Part shown: positions 28,086-36,857 of the stretch, piece after piece
How the letters are laid out: each line of letters opens with the position of its first letter
How positions within the stretch are numbered: the stretch's first letter is position 1
NCBI RefSeq assembly: GCF_000069945.1
Contig: NC_010545.1
Location: forward strand, 1,984,001 to 2,048,000
DNA from: Corynebacterium urealyticum DSM 7109
GTDB taxonomy: Bacteria > Actinomycetota > Actinomycetes > Mycobacteriales > Mycobacteriaceae
DNA: 64,000 nucleotides
Direction: 5' to 3'
Translations under genes and position numbers: made by a program
Notes under the pieces: model-generated
The model's database searches: none
The model's input: the letters and a program-made list of their open reading frames with translations, nothing else
What the model was told of the DNA's origin: nothing

Positions 28086-28888
28086 GCACACGCGCCTTCC
28101 CCCTCTGGACACTCGCGCTAGCAGTCCCGGCCTTCGCGCTGATCGCGGGCCCGATGCTGGGGCTGCTGCTCAACATTCCGTGGCCGAAGGCGCTGCAGCT
28201 CGTCACCGCCCCTGAGGTGCTGACCTCGCTGGGGCTCTCGCTGTCCACCGCCGCGATCGCCACCGCGCTCTCCGGGCTATTCGGTGTCCCTCTGGCGCTG
28301 TGGCTCGCCCGCCTCCAGCGCCGCCGCCCGGGGTTGTCGCAGCTCATCCAGCTCGCTGTTTACGCCCCGCTGGTGCTCTCCCCTGTGGTCAGCGGCCTGG
28401 CACTCGTGTTTTTCTGGGGACGTCCCGGCCTGCTTGGCCCCTTGCTGGATCGCGCGGGCTGGTCGTTCGCCTACACGACGTTGGGAGTCGTGGTGGTGCA
28501 GGTTTTCGTCGCCCTCCCCTTCGTCGTCGCGACCGCGGTGACGGCGCTGCGGTCAGTCCCCGATTCCGTTCAGGACGCCGCCGCCGTGGACGGCGCGAGC
28601 AGGTCCGAGGCGCTGCGGTTGATCATTCTGCCGATCGCGTGGCCGGGGATTGCGGTGGGATTGGTGTTGGCCTTCGCCCGCTCGCTGGGCGAGTACGGGG
28701 CTACGTTGACCTTTGCCGGTAATGTCGCCGGCCGGACCCGCACCCTGCCGCTGCTCATCGAGTTGGGCTTGAGCTCCAACGATATGGACCGCGCGCTGGG
28801 GGCCTGCCTGGTGTTGCTGGCGGTGTACGTTCTGGTCGTAGGCGGTATCGCTGGGCTGCGCCTGGTGCAGCCCAGCCGCCGTGGCTAA
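28082..28888 (+). CDS. modB: Molybdate ABC transporter permease ModB
   Basis: A 268-residue inner-membrane permease with about six helices. The EAA loop that contacts the ATPase reads DAAAVDGASRSEALRLIILP, and FARSLGEYGATLTFAGN is the conserved ModB/CysTW motif. The start is GTG 28082, overlapping modA, indicating translational coupling. Notably the next gene is moaC, not modC: the expected ATPase is missing from this locus, and the protein itself ends without an ATPase fusion. It must use an ATPase encoded elsewhere or be non-functional. Confidence 0.93.
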   Translation: MSTRAFPLWTLALAVPAFALIAGPMLGLLLNIPWPKALQLVTAPEVLTSLGLSLSTAAIATALSGLFGVPLALWLARLQRRRPGLSQLIQLAVYAPLVLSPVVSGLALVFFWGRPGLLGPLLDRAGWSFAYTTLGVVVVQVFVALPFVVATAVTALRSVPDSVQDAAAVDGASRSEALRLIILPIAWPGIAVGLVLAFARSLGEYGATLTFAGNVAGRTRTLPLLIELGLSSNDMDRALGACLVLLAVYVLVVGGIAGLRLVQPSRRG

Positions 28889-28956
28889 GGCGTGTCTGCC
28901 GCGAAAGTTAAGCTGTCTAGCGAAAGCTAATTCTTGCCCCAAGGAGTGTGGAGAAC

Positions 28957-29469
28957 ATGTCCGACCCGCAGCCGCAGCTGACGCATGTGCGCGGTGATGG
29001 CTCCGCCCACATGGTGGACGTCACCGCCAAGTCCGAGACCACCCGCACCGCGACGGCGGAGGGCTTCCTGCGGACGCGGGAGGACGTCCTCGCCATGATC
29101 TTCCAGGACGGCGGCGGCGACCAGGCCGGACTGCCGAAGGGGGATGCGCTGCCTGTGGCGCGAGTCGCCGGGATCATGGGTGCGAAGAAGACCCCGGAGA
29201 TTATTCCGCTGTGCCACCCACTCCCGCTGGGCAAGATCACCATTGACTTCGAGAAAGTCACCGATCCCGCCCCTGCCGTGCGGATTCTCGCGACGGTGAA
29301 GACCCGCGGTGTCACCGGTGTGGAGATGGAGGCGCTCACCGCCGTGAGCAGCGCGGCTCTGACGGTGTACGACATGATCAAGGCCGTGGATAAGCACGCC
29401 GAGATCACGGGCCTGCGGGTGCTGGCGAAGGCCGGCGGTAAGTCCGGGGATTGGAGTGTTAATGACTAG
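28957..29469 (+). CDS. moaC: Cyclic pyranopterin monophosphate synthase MoaC
   Basis: Converts the MoaA product to cyclic pyranopterin monophosphate in molybdenum-cofactor synthesis. The 170 residues contain [35 protein letters not shown] in two adjacent blocks, and [18 protein letters not shown] with the catalytic-site acidic residues. AAGGAG sits 10 bases before ATG 28957; the upstream GTG at 28948 is too close to that site. It overlaps the next gene by eight bases, so MoaC and the MogA-MoaE fusion are coupled. Confidence 0.96.
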   Translation: MSDPQPQLTHVRGDGSAHMVDVTAKSETTRTATAEGFLRTREDVLAMIFQDGGGDQAGLPKGDALPVARVAGIMGAKKTPEIIPLCHPLPLGKITIDFEKVTDPAPAVRILATVKTRGVTGVEMEALTAVSSAALTVYDMIKAVDKHAEITGLRVLAKAGGKSGDWSVND

Positions 29470-30628
29470 CACGGAATCGGCGCAGGAACTCCGGGCGAGG
29501 AACGCCGGCCGCACGGGGCTGGTGATCGTCGCGTCCACCCGGGCGGCCGCCGGCGAGTACGAGGACCGCTCCGGCATCATCGCTGTGGAGTGGCTGCGGG
29601 AACGGGGCATCGACACCCCGGATGCGCTGATCGTCGCCGACGCGGACGTCCCCGCAGTCATCGATCAGCTCTTCACCGGCGACGGGAGCACGGGAGTTGC
29701 GGGTGCCGGTGCCGGTAACCTCCCGGAGCTCGACGCACTACCCGACGTGGTGCTCACTTCCGGGGGCACCGGGATCTCCCCCAGTGACGTCACCGTGGAT
29801 GCGGTGGAGCGCGTGCTCACTCGCCCACTGCCGGGCATCGCCGCTGAGTTCTTCCGGGTCGGAGGGGCCAAGGTGCCGACGGCGATCCTCTCCCGCTGCG
29901 TCGCCGGGATCGTCGACCGCCCCAAACCGGCCTTCGTGATGACGCTGCCCGGGTCCCGCGGCGGGGTGCGTGATGGGCTGGAGGTGCTGGACGGGGTGCT
30001 CGAGCACCTGCTGGACCAGCTCGCGGGTGGCGGCGACCACGAGGCCAAGGCTGCACAAGCCCCGACGGCAGAAGCTTCACCACCTGCGCCCACGCACGTT
30101 CCTGAGTCAAGCGCTGCCGAGCAGAACCACACGCTGCACGGGAGCGGCTGCTGCCACAGACCAGCCGTCCCCGATCCGCCGCACGTCGCGGAACAGACGG
30201 GCGTCGTCGTCCACACTCGGATCACCGAGGAGCCGCTGGAATCGCTGCTCAGCTCGGCGAAGGACGTCACCGCCACCCCAGCGATGGGCGCAGTCAGCAC
30301 CTTCGAGGGTGTGGTGCGCGACCACGATGGTGGCGAGCTCGTCGACACCCTGACCTATAGCTGCCACCCCAGCGCGGCGCACGTGCTGCGGGAAGTGGTG
30401 GAAGAGGTCGTGGCCACCCACCCCGACGTCCGCGCCTGGGTGGCTCACCGCACCGGACCGCTGGAGATCGGTGACCTGGCGTTCCTCGTGATCGTCGCCG
30501 CTGCGCACCGCGGCCCAGCCTTCGCCGCCACCGCGGAGCTGGCCGACCAGGTTAAGGCGCGGGTGCCGATCTGGAAGGAGCAAAAACTCCGCAGCGGGGC
30601 CACCACCTGGGTCGGGCTCGATAGCTAA
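29462..30628 (+). CDS. MogA/MoaB-MoaE fusion protein (molybdenum cofactor synthesis)
   Basis: A 388-residue bifunctional protein. Residues about 15-185 are a MogA/MoaB domain, which adenylylates molybdopterin ([30 protein letters not shown]). A Pro/Ala-rich linker of about 60 residues with a Cys pair (GSGCCHRP) follows. Residues about 245-388 are MoaE, the large subunit of molybdopterin synthase ([45 protein letters not shown] with the active-site Lys). MoaD, the sulfur-carrying partner, is not nearby. These steps are non-consecutive in the pathway, with sulfur insertion before adenylylation, so the fusion may channel molybdopterin. ATG 29462 overlaps moaC. The last codons are duplicated twice downstream at 32304 and 32470. 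Confidence 0.92.
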   Translation: MTSTESAQELRARNAGRTGLVIVASTRAAAGEYEDRSGIIAVEWLRERGIDTPDALIVADADVPAVIDQLFTGDGSTGVAGAGAGNLPELDALPDVVLTSGGTGISPSDVTVDAVERVLTRPLPGIAAEFFRVGGAKVPTAILSRCVAGIVDRPKPAFVMTLPGSRGGVRDGLEVLDGVLEHLLDQLAGGGDHEAKAAQAPTAEASPPAPTHVPESSAAEQNHTLHGSGCCHRPAVPDPPHVAEQTGVVVHTRITEEPLESLLSSAKDVTATPAMGAVSTFEGVVRDHDGGELVDTLTYSCHPSAAHVLREVVEEVVATHPDVRAWVAHRTGPLEIGDLAFLVIVAAAHRGPAFAATAELADQVKARVPIWKEQKLRSGATTWVGLDS

Positions 30629-30654
30629 AGCCCCGCAGCAGGGGCTGCGGGGCT
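30629..30654 (+). terminator. Terminator-like hairpin after the moaC/mogA-moaE operon
   Basis: AGCCCCGCAGC pairs perfectly with GCTGCGGGGCT across a 4-base loop, just after the stop. No T-run follows. Confidence 0.65.
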
Positions 30655-30760
30655 GCAGGGCTGTGAGATGTGGGCGGGTCCCACCCTCGGGTTCCGGCGA
30701 GCCCCGCCTCGCTTGCCTCTCCTCTCCCCTTTTCCGCTCCCGCGCGCCCTCCCTTCCCCC

Positions 30761-30818
30761 GTTTTGCAGAGTTTAAGGTCGCAAAAGCCACAAAAACCGA
30801 CATCAAACTCTGCAAAAC
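30761..30818. repeat. Palindromic repeat, copy 1
   Basis: Perfect 14-bp inverted arms GTTTTGCAGAGTTT / AAACTCTGCAAAAC around a 30-base A-rich centre with an inner GTCG/CGAC pair. Same element at 32365 and 32556. It is much more AT-rich than its surroundings. Confidence 0.88.
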
Positions 30819-30991
30819 GCATATGAGAGTCGACCAAAAGCGGATAAGGGAGAGCGAATCACGAAAGGCCAAGACCACACCCCTCAGCCGTGCCACCCCC
30901 GCCCTGCGACACTTCATTCTGCGTTTGATTCCACGTCATCTCGGCATCCTAACCTCTCGGATTGTCCAACAAAGCAGCGCAACAATCGGAG

Positions 30992-32284
30992 ATGAATAAC
31001 CCCTTGCCATCCGACAACGCCACCCCAAACCGCAAGGTCAGCCGCCGTTCCCTGCTGGGCGGCGGCTCCATCCTCGCCGCCACCGCAGCCGCCACCGGGT
31101 TCGTGACGAATACCCAGGCCCAGTCCTCGCACAGCTCATTCTTCGGCTCCAGCCACGGCTCCTCCAACCCAGGCGGAGCCAACCCAGGCGCTGGCGCCCA
31201 CGGCAAGCTCCCACTGCGCTTCCAGCCCAACGGCCGCTTCAAGATCGTCCAGTTCAACGACACTCAGGACGACCACCTCACCGACCGCCGCACCATCGAA
31301 TTCATGGGCAAAGTCCTCGACCAGGAGAAGCCGAACTTCGCGCTCATCAACGGCGACGTCATCACTTCCGGTCCGAAGAACCCCCGCCAGGTCTACGAAG
31401 CCATCAACAACGTGGTCCTGCCGATGGAGTCCCGCTCCATCCCGTGGGCGATCACCTTCGGCAATCATGATGAAGACTCTGTCGAGGACGCCAACACCGG
31501 CGTGTATGAGCGCCACATGGCCGAGTTCGTTCGCCAATACAAGCACAACCTGAACCCGGTGGCGCCCGACCGCCCCTTCGGCCACTCCGATGCCCAACTG
31601 TTGATCGCGTCTGCCAAGAATCCGGCACAGGCCAGGTTCGCGATTTGGCTGCTCGATTCGGGCAACTACCTGCCCGAGGCCGACCCCGTGCAAGACAACG
31701 ACGACGTTCCCAGCTACGACTACATCCGCCCAGCTCAGGTGGAGTGGTACGTCGGCAAGTCCATCGAGGCCGAGAAGCGCTATGGCACCAAGGTCCCTGG
31801 CCTCATGTACTTCCACATCCCCACCTACGAGCACCGCGACATGTGGTTCGGCGGCCCGGCCAAGCACCTCGCAGCCAACCACGCCAAGGCCAAGTCCACC
31901 TTCAACATCGAAGGGGTGAAGAACGAGGACGTGTACTACGGCTCCTTCAACTCCGGGATCTACGGCGCAGCGCGCGACCGGGGTGATGTCCTGGGCATTT
32001 ACTGCGGCCACGACCACATCAATAGCTATAAAGGCGACTACTTCGGCGTGGAACTCGGCTACTGCCCGGGCACTGGTTTCGCCCCTTATGGCCTGATGGA
32101 CGGCACGTGGCAGCAGCACACCCTGCGCGGTGCGCGTGTGTTCGAGCTCAATGAGAACTCGGAGAAGATCTACGAGTCCACCCGGCTGCTCTTCGCCAAG
32201 GACATGGGCGTGGACATGCAGCCGAAGAAGCAGCCCATCGCGAAACCAGCCGCGCTGCCGAGCTACGTGAAGTTCCCGCGCTAG
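30992..32284 (+). CDS. Tat-exported metallophosphoesterase
   Basis: A 430-residue calcineurin-like phosphoesterase. The N-terminus has a Tat signal: SRRSLLGGGS, then a hydrophobic Ala-rich helix, likely cleaved after QAQ. Metal-binding motifs follow in order: FNDTQDDH (an altered D-x-H site), NGDVITSG, FGNHDED, FHIPTYEH and CGHDHIN. The arrangement resembles purple-acid-phosphatase-29-like proteins. It probably releases phosphate from organic esters outside the membrane. The ATG at 30992 has GGAG directly adjacent; a TTG at 30962 is the other option, so the start is uncertain. The gene is flanked on both sides by copies of a moaE-tail/palindrome repeat, suggesting recombination at this place. 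Confidence 0.88.
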   Translation: MNNPLPSDNATPNRKVSRRSLLGGGSILAATAAATGFVTNTQAQSSHSSFFGSSHGSSNPGGANPGAGAHGKLPLRFQPNGRFKIVQFNDTQDDHLTDRRTIEFMGKVLDQEKPNFALINGDVITSGPKNPRQVYEAINNVVLPMESRSIPWAITFGNHDEDSVEDANTGVYERHMAEFVRQYKHNLNPVAPDRPFGHSDAQLLIASAKNPAQARFAIWLLDSGNYLPEADPVQDNDDVPSYDYIRPAQVEWYVGKSIEAEKRYGTKVPGLMYFHIPTYEHRDMWFGGPAKHLAANHAKAKSTFNIEGVKNEDVYYGSFNSGIYGAARDRGDVLGIYCGHDHINSYKGDYFGVELGYCPGTGFAPYGLMDGTWQQHTLRGARVFELNENSEKIYESTRLLFAKDMGVDMQPKKQPIAKPAALPSYVKFPR

Positions 32285-32303
32285 CCGCGCGGTGCTACTC
32301 CAC

Positions 32304-32467
32304 AGCGGGGCCACCACCTGGGTCGGCCTGGATAGCTAGAGCCCCGCGCACCCTCCCCTCCCCCGTTTTGCAGAGTTAAAGGTCGGAAAACACCCAAAAA
32401 GCGACACTCAACTCTGCAAAACAAGGATGAGGGGCGGGCGAATCACGGAAGGCCACAACCACACCCC
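32304..32467. repeat. Repeat unit B (moaE-tail duplicate + palindrome)
   Basis: Begins AGCGGGGCCACCACCTGGG, matching the last codons of the MogA-MoaE gene (30593-30627) with few changes, then a shortened CT-rich stretch, the palindrome, and GGGCGAATCACGGAAGGCC. It does not encode anything. Units B and C fill most of the gene-free 32285-32723 interval. Confidence 0.8.
32365..32422. repeat. Palindromic repeat, copy 2
   Basis: 13-bp perfect inverted arms GTTTTGCAGAGTT / AACTCTGCAAAAC with the same A-rich core as copies 1 and 3. Confidence 0.88.
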
Positions 32468-32469
32468 GC

Positions 32470-32680
32470 AGCGGGGCCACCACCTGGGTAGGCCTCGATA
32501 GCTAGCCCTCCGCGCGCCCTCTCCCCTTTTCCGCTCCCGCGTGCTCCTCTCCCCCGTTTTGCAGAGTTAAAGGTCGCAAAACACCCAAAAAAACGACATC
32601 CAACTCTGCAAAACGCATATGAGAGCGGGCAAAACGCGGCTGAGGGAAAGCGCATCACGGAAGTGCAAAACAAAGGAAGA
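32470..32680. repeat. Repeat unit C (moaE-tail duplicate + palindrome)
   Basis: Third copy: moaE-tail remnant, CTCCCCTTTTCCGCTCCCGC as in unit A, palindrome at 32556-32614, then GCATATGAGAG as in unit A. It is closer to A than B is in the CT-rich part. Confidence 0.8.
32556..32614. repeat. Palindromic repeat, copy 3
   Basis: 13-bp perfect inverted arms identical to copy 2; core one base longer. Confidence 0.88.
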
Positions 32681-32706
32681 AGCTGGCGGCTCGCAAGCCA
32701 CCAGCT
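32681..32706 (-). terminator. pta-ackA terminator
   Basis: AGCTGGCGGCT pairs with AGCCACCAGCT (one mismatch), 18 bases past the ackA stop, with a T-rich minus-strand tail. Confidence 0.6.
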
Positions 32707-32723
32707 ACCCCTCTCGGCGAGGC

Positions 32724-33965
32724 CTACTGCTCGGCCAGCTCCATCGCGTACTGAGCGATAGCCAGCTCCTCGTTGGTCGGGACCACGAAGACCTTGATCT
32801 TCGAGTCATCCGTGGAGATCACACGCGGGCCTTCCACACCCTCCTTGTTGAGGTTGCGGTCCTCGTCGATCTTGATGCCGAAGCCCTCCAGATCAGCCAT
32901 CGCATCCTTACGCACGAACGCGGCGTTCTCGCCGACACCAGCGGTGAAGGTGATCGCGTCCGTGTGGCCCAGGATCAGCATGTAGGAGCCGATGAAGCGA
33001 CGCAGCTGGTGAATGTAGATCTCGTAGGCCAGGGTGGCGTCGTGATCACCCTGGTCGATCAGCTCCTTGATCTCGCGGAAGTCGTTGACGCCCGCGATGC
33101 CCTTCAGGCCGGAGTTCCGGTTGAACAGGTTATCGATCTCGTCGACCTTCATGCCGCCAGCACGGGCCAGGTGGAAGATCACACTCGGGTCGATGTCACC
33201 GGTACGGGTGCCCATGACCAGACCAGCCAGCGGGGTCAGACCCATGGAGGTATCGATCGCCTCGCCACCACGGATCGCCGCAGCAGAGGCACCGTTGCCC
33301 AGGTGCAGGGTGATCTGGTTGATCTTCTCCGGCTCCCGGCCCATGATCTTCGGCACCGCGCGGGAGACGAACTCGTGGCTCGTGCCGTGGAAGCCGTAGC
33401 GGCGGATGTTGTACTTGTCCGCGACCTCCTTGTTGAGGCCGTAGTGCGCCGCGTGCTCCGGCAGGGTGGAGAAGAACGCCGTATCGAAGACCGCGACGTG
33501 CGGCACGTGGCCCAGCAGGGCGCGGGCGTTCTTGATGCCGTCGATGTTCGCTGGGTTGTGCAGTGGCGCCAGCGGGACGAGCTTCTCGATCTCAGCGACC
33601 ATCTTGTCGTCGATCAGCACGGGCTCGGAGAAGGTCGCACCACCGTGCACGACACGGTGACCAACCGCGATGAGGTTCAGGTCCTGCGGGCCGCAGCCCA
33701 GCAGGGACATCATGCCGAACGCACGCTCCAGGCCCACCGAGTGGGACAGGATCGGGCGGGAGTCCTCCATCTTCGTGGTGGCCGTGGCGATCTTAATGTG
33801 GCCCTTCGGCTCACCGATCTTCTCGACGATGCCGGTGATGAACGGCTCTTCGTGCGCATCCGCGCTCGGGTCCAGGACCTGGAACTTGATGGAGGAGGAA
33901 CCGGAGTTCAGAACCAGGACGAATTCGATCTCGCCTGCTGCTGGATCGTGCTCGGAGGGTGCCAT
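32724..33965 (-). CDS. ackA: Acetate kinase
   Basis: Interconverts acetyl phosphate and acetate with ADP/ATP. The 413 residues contain [15 protein letters not shown] (metal/phosphate site), [26 protein letters not shown] and the C-terminal [13 protein letters not shown], all signature segments of the acetokinase family. A 20-residue N-terminal extension with acidic residues precedes the usual start. It follows pta by 60 bases on the same strand, as in C. glutamicum, where pta-ackA serves both acetate use and overflow. Confidence 0.97.
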   Translation of the reverse strand: MAPSEHDPAAGEIEFVLVLNSGSSSIKFQVLDPSADAHEEPFITGIVEKIGEPKGHIKIATATTKMEDSRPILSHSVGLERAFGMMSLLGCGPQDLNLIAVGHRVVHGGATFSEPVLIDDKMVAEIEKLVPLAPLHNPANIDGIKNARALLGHVPHVAVFDTAFFSTLPEHAAHYGLNKEVADKYNIRRYGFHGTSHEFVSRAVPKIMGREPEKINQITLHLGNGASAAAIRGGEAIDTSMGLTPLAGLVMGTRTGDIDPSVIFHLARAGGMKVDEIDNLFNRNSGLKGIAGVNDFREIKELIDQGDHDATLAYEIYIHQLRRFIGSYMLILGHTDAITFTAGVGENAAFVRKDAMADLEGFGIKIDEDRNLNKEGVEGPRVISTDDSKIKVFVVPTNEELAIAQYAMELAEQ

Positions 33966-34025
33966 GGTGATTGTCCTTTCGGAAGCTGAAGTGGTGAGGG
34001 GTGAGTGATGTTGTAGCTCGGGTAC

Positions 34026-35369
34026 TTAGCCGGCCTGGATCGCGGTGATCGCCACGGTGTTGACGATGTCCGGGACGGTCGCGCCACGGGACAGGTCGTT
34101 GACCGGCTTGTTCAGGCCCTGCAGAATCGGGCCGACCGCCAATGCGTTCGCCGTGCGCTGCACCGCCTTGTAGGTGATGTTTCCGCTGTTCAGATCGGGG
34201 AAGATGAAAACATTGGCCTTGCCTGCCACGTCCGATTCCGGCATCTTCTTCTGACCCACGGAGGCGACGGCAGCGGCGTCAAACTGCAGTGGTCCGTCCA
34301 GCTGCAGTTCCGGGTTGTCTGCCTTCGCCTTCTCGACGGCGGCGGCGACAGCTTCGACGTCCTCGCCCGCACCGGAGGTTCCGGTGGAGTAAGAGAGCAT
34401 CGCGACCTTCGGGTCGATGCCGAACTGGGCGGCTGTCTTCGCGGACACCGCGGCGATCTCGGCGAGCTGCTCGGCCGTCGGGTTCGGGTTGACCGCACAG
34501 TCACCGAAGGCCCACAGGTAGCCGTCCATGACCATGAGGAAGATGGAGCTGACCACAGAGGCGCCCGGGGCGGTCTTGATGATCTGGAAGCTCGGGCGGA
34601 TGGTGTGCGCGGTGGTGTGCGCCGCGCCCGAGACCAGACCATCGGCCAGGCCCTTGTGAACCATCATCGTGGCGTAGTAGGAGATGTCCTTCATGGTCTC
34701 CCGCGCCTCGTCGAGGGTCACACCCTTGGACTTGCGCAGCTCCGCGAAGTCCTGGGCGAACTCCTCCAGCTGGGTACCGCTATTCGGGTTCGTGAGGGTA
34801 GCGCCGGAAAGGTCCAGCTGCAGCTCGCGGGCGCGCTGAGCGATCGCGCTCGGGTCGCCCAGGATGGTCAGGCGGCAGACGTTATGCTCCAGCAGCTGGT
34901 GGGCTGCCTGCAGGATGCGGTCGTCGTCGCCCTCCGGCAGGACGATGTGCGCGTTCTTCTCACGGGCCTGGATGATGAGGTTGCGCTCGAAGAGCTCCGG
35001 GCCGACGATCGGCTCGCGAGTCTCGGACTTGTGGACGCTGCCAAGATCGACGTAGCTGATGGCCTCGCCCTCGCACTCCAGTGCGGAGGAGGTGCTGGCG
35101 GGGCCTTCCAACATCGCGATGCCCGCCGGGACACGACCGATGCGGACGAGCTGGCCGAGGGACTGCTGCACGGAGATGCGGTCGGCGTCGGAACCTGCGA
35201 CGAGGATGTGAGAGGCGCCCAGCGCGCCGGCGAGGCGGGCGTCGAAGGAAACGGACCCCGTGCCGACGAGAACGTCGGCGCTGGTGGTGCTGCCGAATTC
35301 CAGAGCCTGAGGGAAGTCCGGGTGGGACGGACGGATGTGTTCAAAAAAGGTCGGCGCTGCTGCCGCCAC
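34026..35369 (-). CDS. pta: Phosphate acetyltransferase (frame of the main body)
   Basis: Makes acetyl phosphate from acetyl-CoA and phosphate. The catalytic PTA_PTB domain fills the last 320 residues: AHIVLPEGDDDRIL, VTLDEARETMKDISYYATMMVH, GAAHTTAHTIRPS, FGDCAVNPNP and LQGLNKPVNDLSRG. The 447-residue frame begins at a GTG (35369) with no good ribosome site. A much better GTG (35448) with GGAGG nine bases upstream opens another frame that ends at 35341 in a T6 run. Joining the frames by +1 gives an N-terminus whose length agrees with C. glutamicum Pta (about 56 versus 53 residues before the conserved ALIIGVG-like segment). So the gene may need a frameshift, may be mutated, or the run may be misread. 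Confidence 0.9.
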   Translation of the reverse strand: MAAAAPTFFEHIRPSHPDFPQALEFGSTTSADVLVGTGSVSFDARLAGALGASHILVAGSDADRISVQQSLGQLVRIGRVPAGIAMLEGPASTSSALECEGEAISYVDLGSVHKSETREPIVGPELFERNLIIQAREKNAHIVLPEGDDDRILQAAHQLLEHNVCRLTILGDPSAIAQRARELQLDLSGATLTNPNSGTQLEEFAQDFAELRKSKGVTLDEARETMKDISYYATMMVHKGLADGLVSGAAHTTAHTIRPSFQIIKTAPGASVVSSIFLMVMDGYLWAFGDCAVNPNPTAEQLAEIAAVSAKTAAQFGIDPKVAMLSYSTGTSGAGEDVEAVAAAVEKAKADNPELQLDGPLQFDAAAVASVGQKKMPESDVAGKANVFIFPDLNSGNITYKAVQRTANALAVGPILQGLNKPVNDLSRGATVPDIVNTVAITAIQAG

Positions 35370-35448
35370 CGGCGTTAGCTGCCTCGATGATCGTGGGGCG
35401 CTGCGCTGCTGCGCTAGCCAGGGGGCTCACGACTGCTGTGACGGTCAC
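35341..35448 (-). CDS. pta 5' reading frame, ends at a T-run before the main frame
   Basis: A GTG-started frame of 35 codons (VTVTAVVSPLASAAAQ... to ...GSSADLF, TGA) with a strong GGAGG site. It stops in CTT-TTT-TGA. Moving +1 on TTT enters the Pta frame at GAA-CAC, so this is most likely the authentic start of pta. Parallels the CTT-TGA +1 site of prfB, but without a visible Shine-Dalgarno-like stimulator. Confidence 0.6.
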   Translation of the reverse strand: MTVTAVVSPLASAAAQRPTIIEAANAGGGSSADLF

Positions 35449-35786
35449 CTAGTTCATCCTCCAGAGCTTCGTAGCGGTTAGCCGACCACAGTTGTCTTAT
35501 ATCGGTGGTGGGCTCGCAGCCCGCCACTATTACTGTGATCGGCTTCACTTTCTAGAAGAAACAATAACGTAGCGCACGTCACAACGCACGTTCGTATCCA
35601 GCCTACCTACACCCCTTTCCTACCCCTATGTATTTCCCGGGTTTGAACACTCAAAGGATGGAAAGCGGCAGCGCCACCGCACCACCTCGCGGCGGATCAC
35701 AAGCCCCCCAAACCCTCAGGCCATGGCGGGCCAACCCCAGGCCTCGCCAGACATCCCCCGTGCGCTAGCGCAGTTTTTAGAGTGCG
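35449..35786 (-). promoter_or_regulatory. pta-ackA upstream region
   Basis: Gene-free 338 bases. On the minus strand it has a -10-like TATAAG (35497-35502) beside a hairpin GTGGCGGGCT/AGCCCACCAC (about 35504-35526). A half-matched GlxR-like site ending TCACA lies near 35580. No exact RamB or GlxR consensus was found by eye. Confidence 0.35.
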
Positions 35787-36857
35787 CTAGCGCCGTCCCC
35801 CCGCGTGCACCCGGCTATAGCGCTGGTCTGCGTGGCAATCCGCATCCGGAACCACGCCCTGCTGGCCTACCGGCGCCTCCGCAGAGCCTTCCGCGTCCGC
35901 CGACGCAGCCGGCGTTGCACCGTCGTCCTCGGTTTCCGCCTCGGCGGAGCCCTTGGCAGCCGACTTAGCGCGAGTCCAAGCCTTGCCTCGCCACAGGCCC
36001 CAGAGCACGATGACGGCGAGGATGGCCAGACCGATCTCCACCGCGCGCAGGCTCACCGTTCCCCCGGTCACCAGGCGCGAGGAGTTCAGCAGAACAAGCA
36101 GGAGACCCACCAGGCCACCGAGCACGGTGGGGTTGATGCGGCTCACGGCCCAGGCCGCGATCGGTGCGGCAATCACACCGCCGACCAGCAATCCGGCCAC
36201 CGGCTGCCACAGGGACAGGAACTGCGGGCCCAGCCCGAAGATGAACCCGGCGGATGCCGCAACAGAAACCAGGAATTCCGAGGCGCTGACCGTACCGATC
36301 ACCTTCCGCGGCTGAGTCTTAGCAACCGTCAGCAGCGTGGAGGTGGTCATGGGCCCCCATCCGCCGCCACCGCTGGCGTCCAGGAATCCGCTGGTGATCC
36401 CGAGAACACCCAGGCCGATGCGGGTGCGAGGTGCCCGGCGCGCGGTGTCCCGCTGCTTTTCTTCCTTAGTCTTCGACGCCTGCCTGGCGCTGGAGAGGAA
36501 GATCGAGCGGAAGAGCAGCCACAGTCCGAGCAGGAGCAGGAAGCTTGTCACCACCGGCTCGGCGGCCGCGGTGGAGATCTTGGAGAGCACCGTCGCCCCT
36601 AGGAAGGCACCGATCGCGCCCGGCACGCCGAGGGACAAGACGGTGGGCCAGTGAACGTTGCCGAGCTTCCAGTGGGCCGTGCCAGAGGCGGCGGTCGTGC
36701 CCACCTCGGCGATGTGCACGGCGGCGCTGGCCGCGGCGGGGCCGATGCCGGTGATCAGCAGCACCGTCGTGGCGGTGACGCCGAAGGCCATGCCCAGGGC
36801 GCCGTCCACGAGCTGTGCAGCCAGACCAGCGATGGCGAAAAGCAGAATTTTCCTCAT
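35787..36857 (-). CDS. cysZ: TauE/SafE family permease, CysZ
   Basis: A 356-residue membrane protein with about eight helices of the TauE/SafE (DUF81) family. The first repeat begins FAIAGLAAQLVDGALGMAFGV and the second GITSGFLDASGGGGWGPM, the paired inverted-repeat signatures. The final 70 residues are a hydrophilic Glu/Ala-rich tail. In C. glutamicum CysZ ends the cysIXHDNYZ operon and is proposed to import sulfate. Here it is likewise last in cysHDNYZ, overlapping cysY by four bases. No sequence feature fixes the direction of transport. Confidence 0.9.
   Translation of the reverse strand: MRKILLFAIAGLAAQLVDGALGMAFGVTATTVLLITGIGPAAASAAVHIAEVGTTAASGTAHWKLGNVHWPTVLSLGVPGAIGAFLGATVLSKISTAAAEPVVTSFLLLLGLWLLFRSIFLSSARQASKTKEEKQRDTARRAPRTRIGLGVLGITSGFLDASGGGGWGPMTTSTLLTVAKTQPRKVIGTVSASEFLVSVAASAGFIFGLGPQFLSLWQPVAGLLVGGVIAAPIAAWAVSRINPTVLGGLVGLLLVLLNSSRLVTGGTVSLRAVEIGLAILAVIVLWGLWRGKAWTRAKSAAKGSAEAETEDDGATPAASADAEGSAEAPVGQQGVVPDADCHADQRYSRVHAGGRR

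Larger units (their letters stand above)
30593..30890. repeat. Repeat unit A (moaE tail + palindrome)
   Basis: Contains the true 3' end of the MogA-MoaE gene, a CT-rich stretch, a palindrome (30761-30818) and a tail with GCGAATCACGAAAGGCC. Units B and C further on repeat these pieces in the same order. Unit A has about 80 extra bases between tail and CT-rich part. Together with the rest of 30629-30991, it holds no other gene I can support. Confidence 0.8.

Noticed and set aside
30761..32614. CRISPR array
   Set aside because: Only three copies with very unequal spacing and a gene between them; no cas genes.
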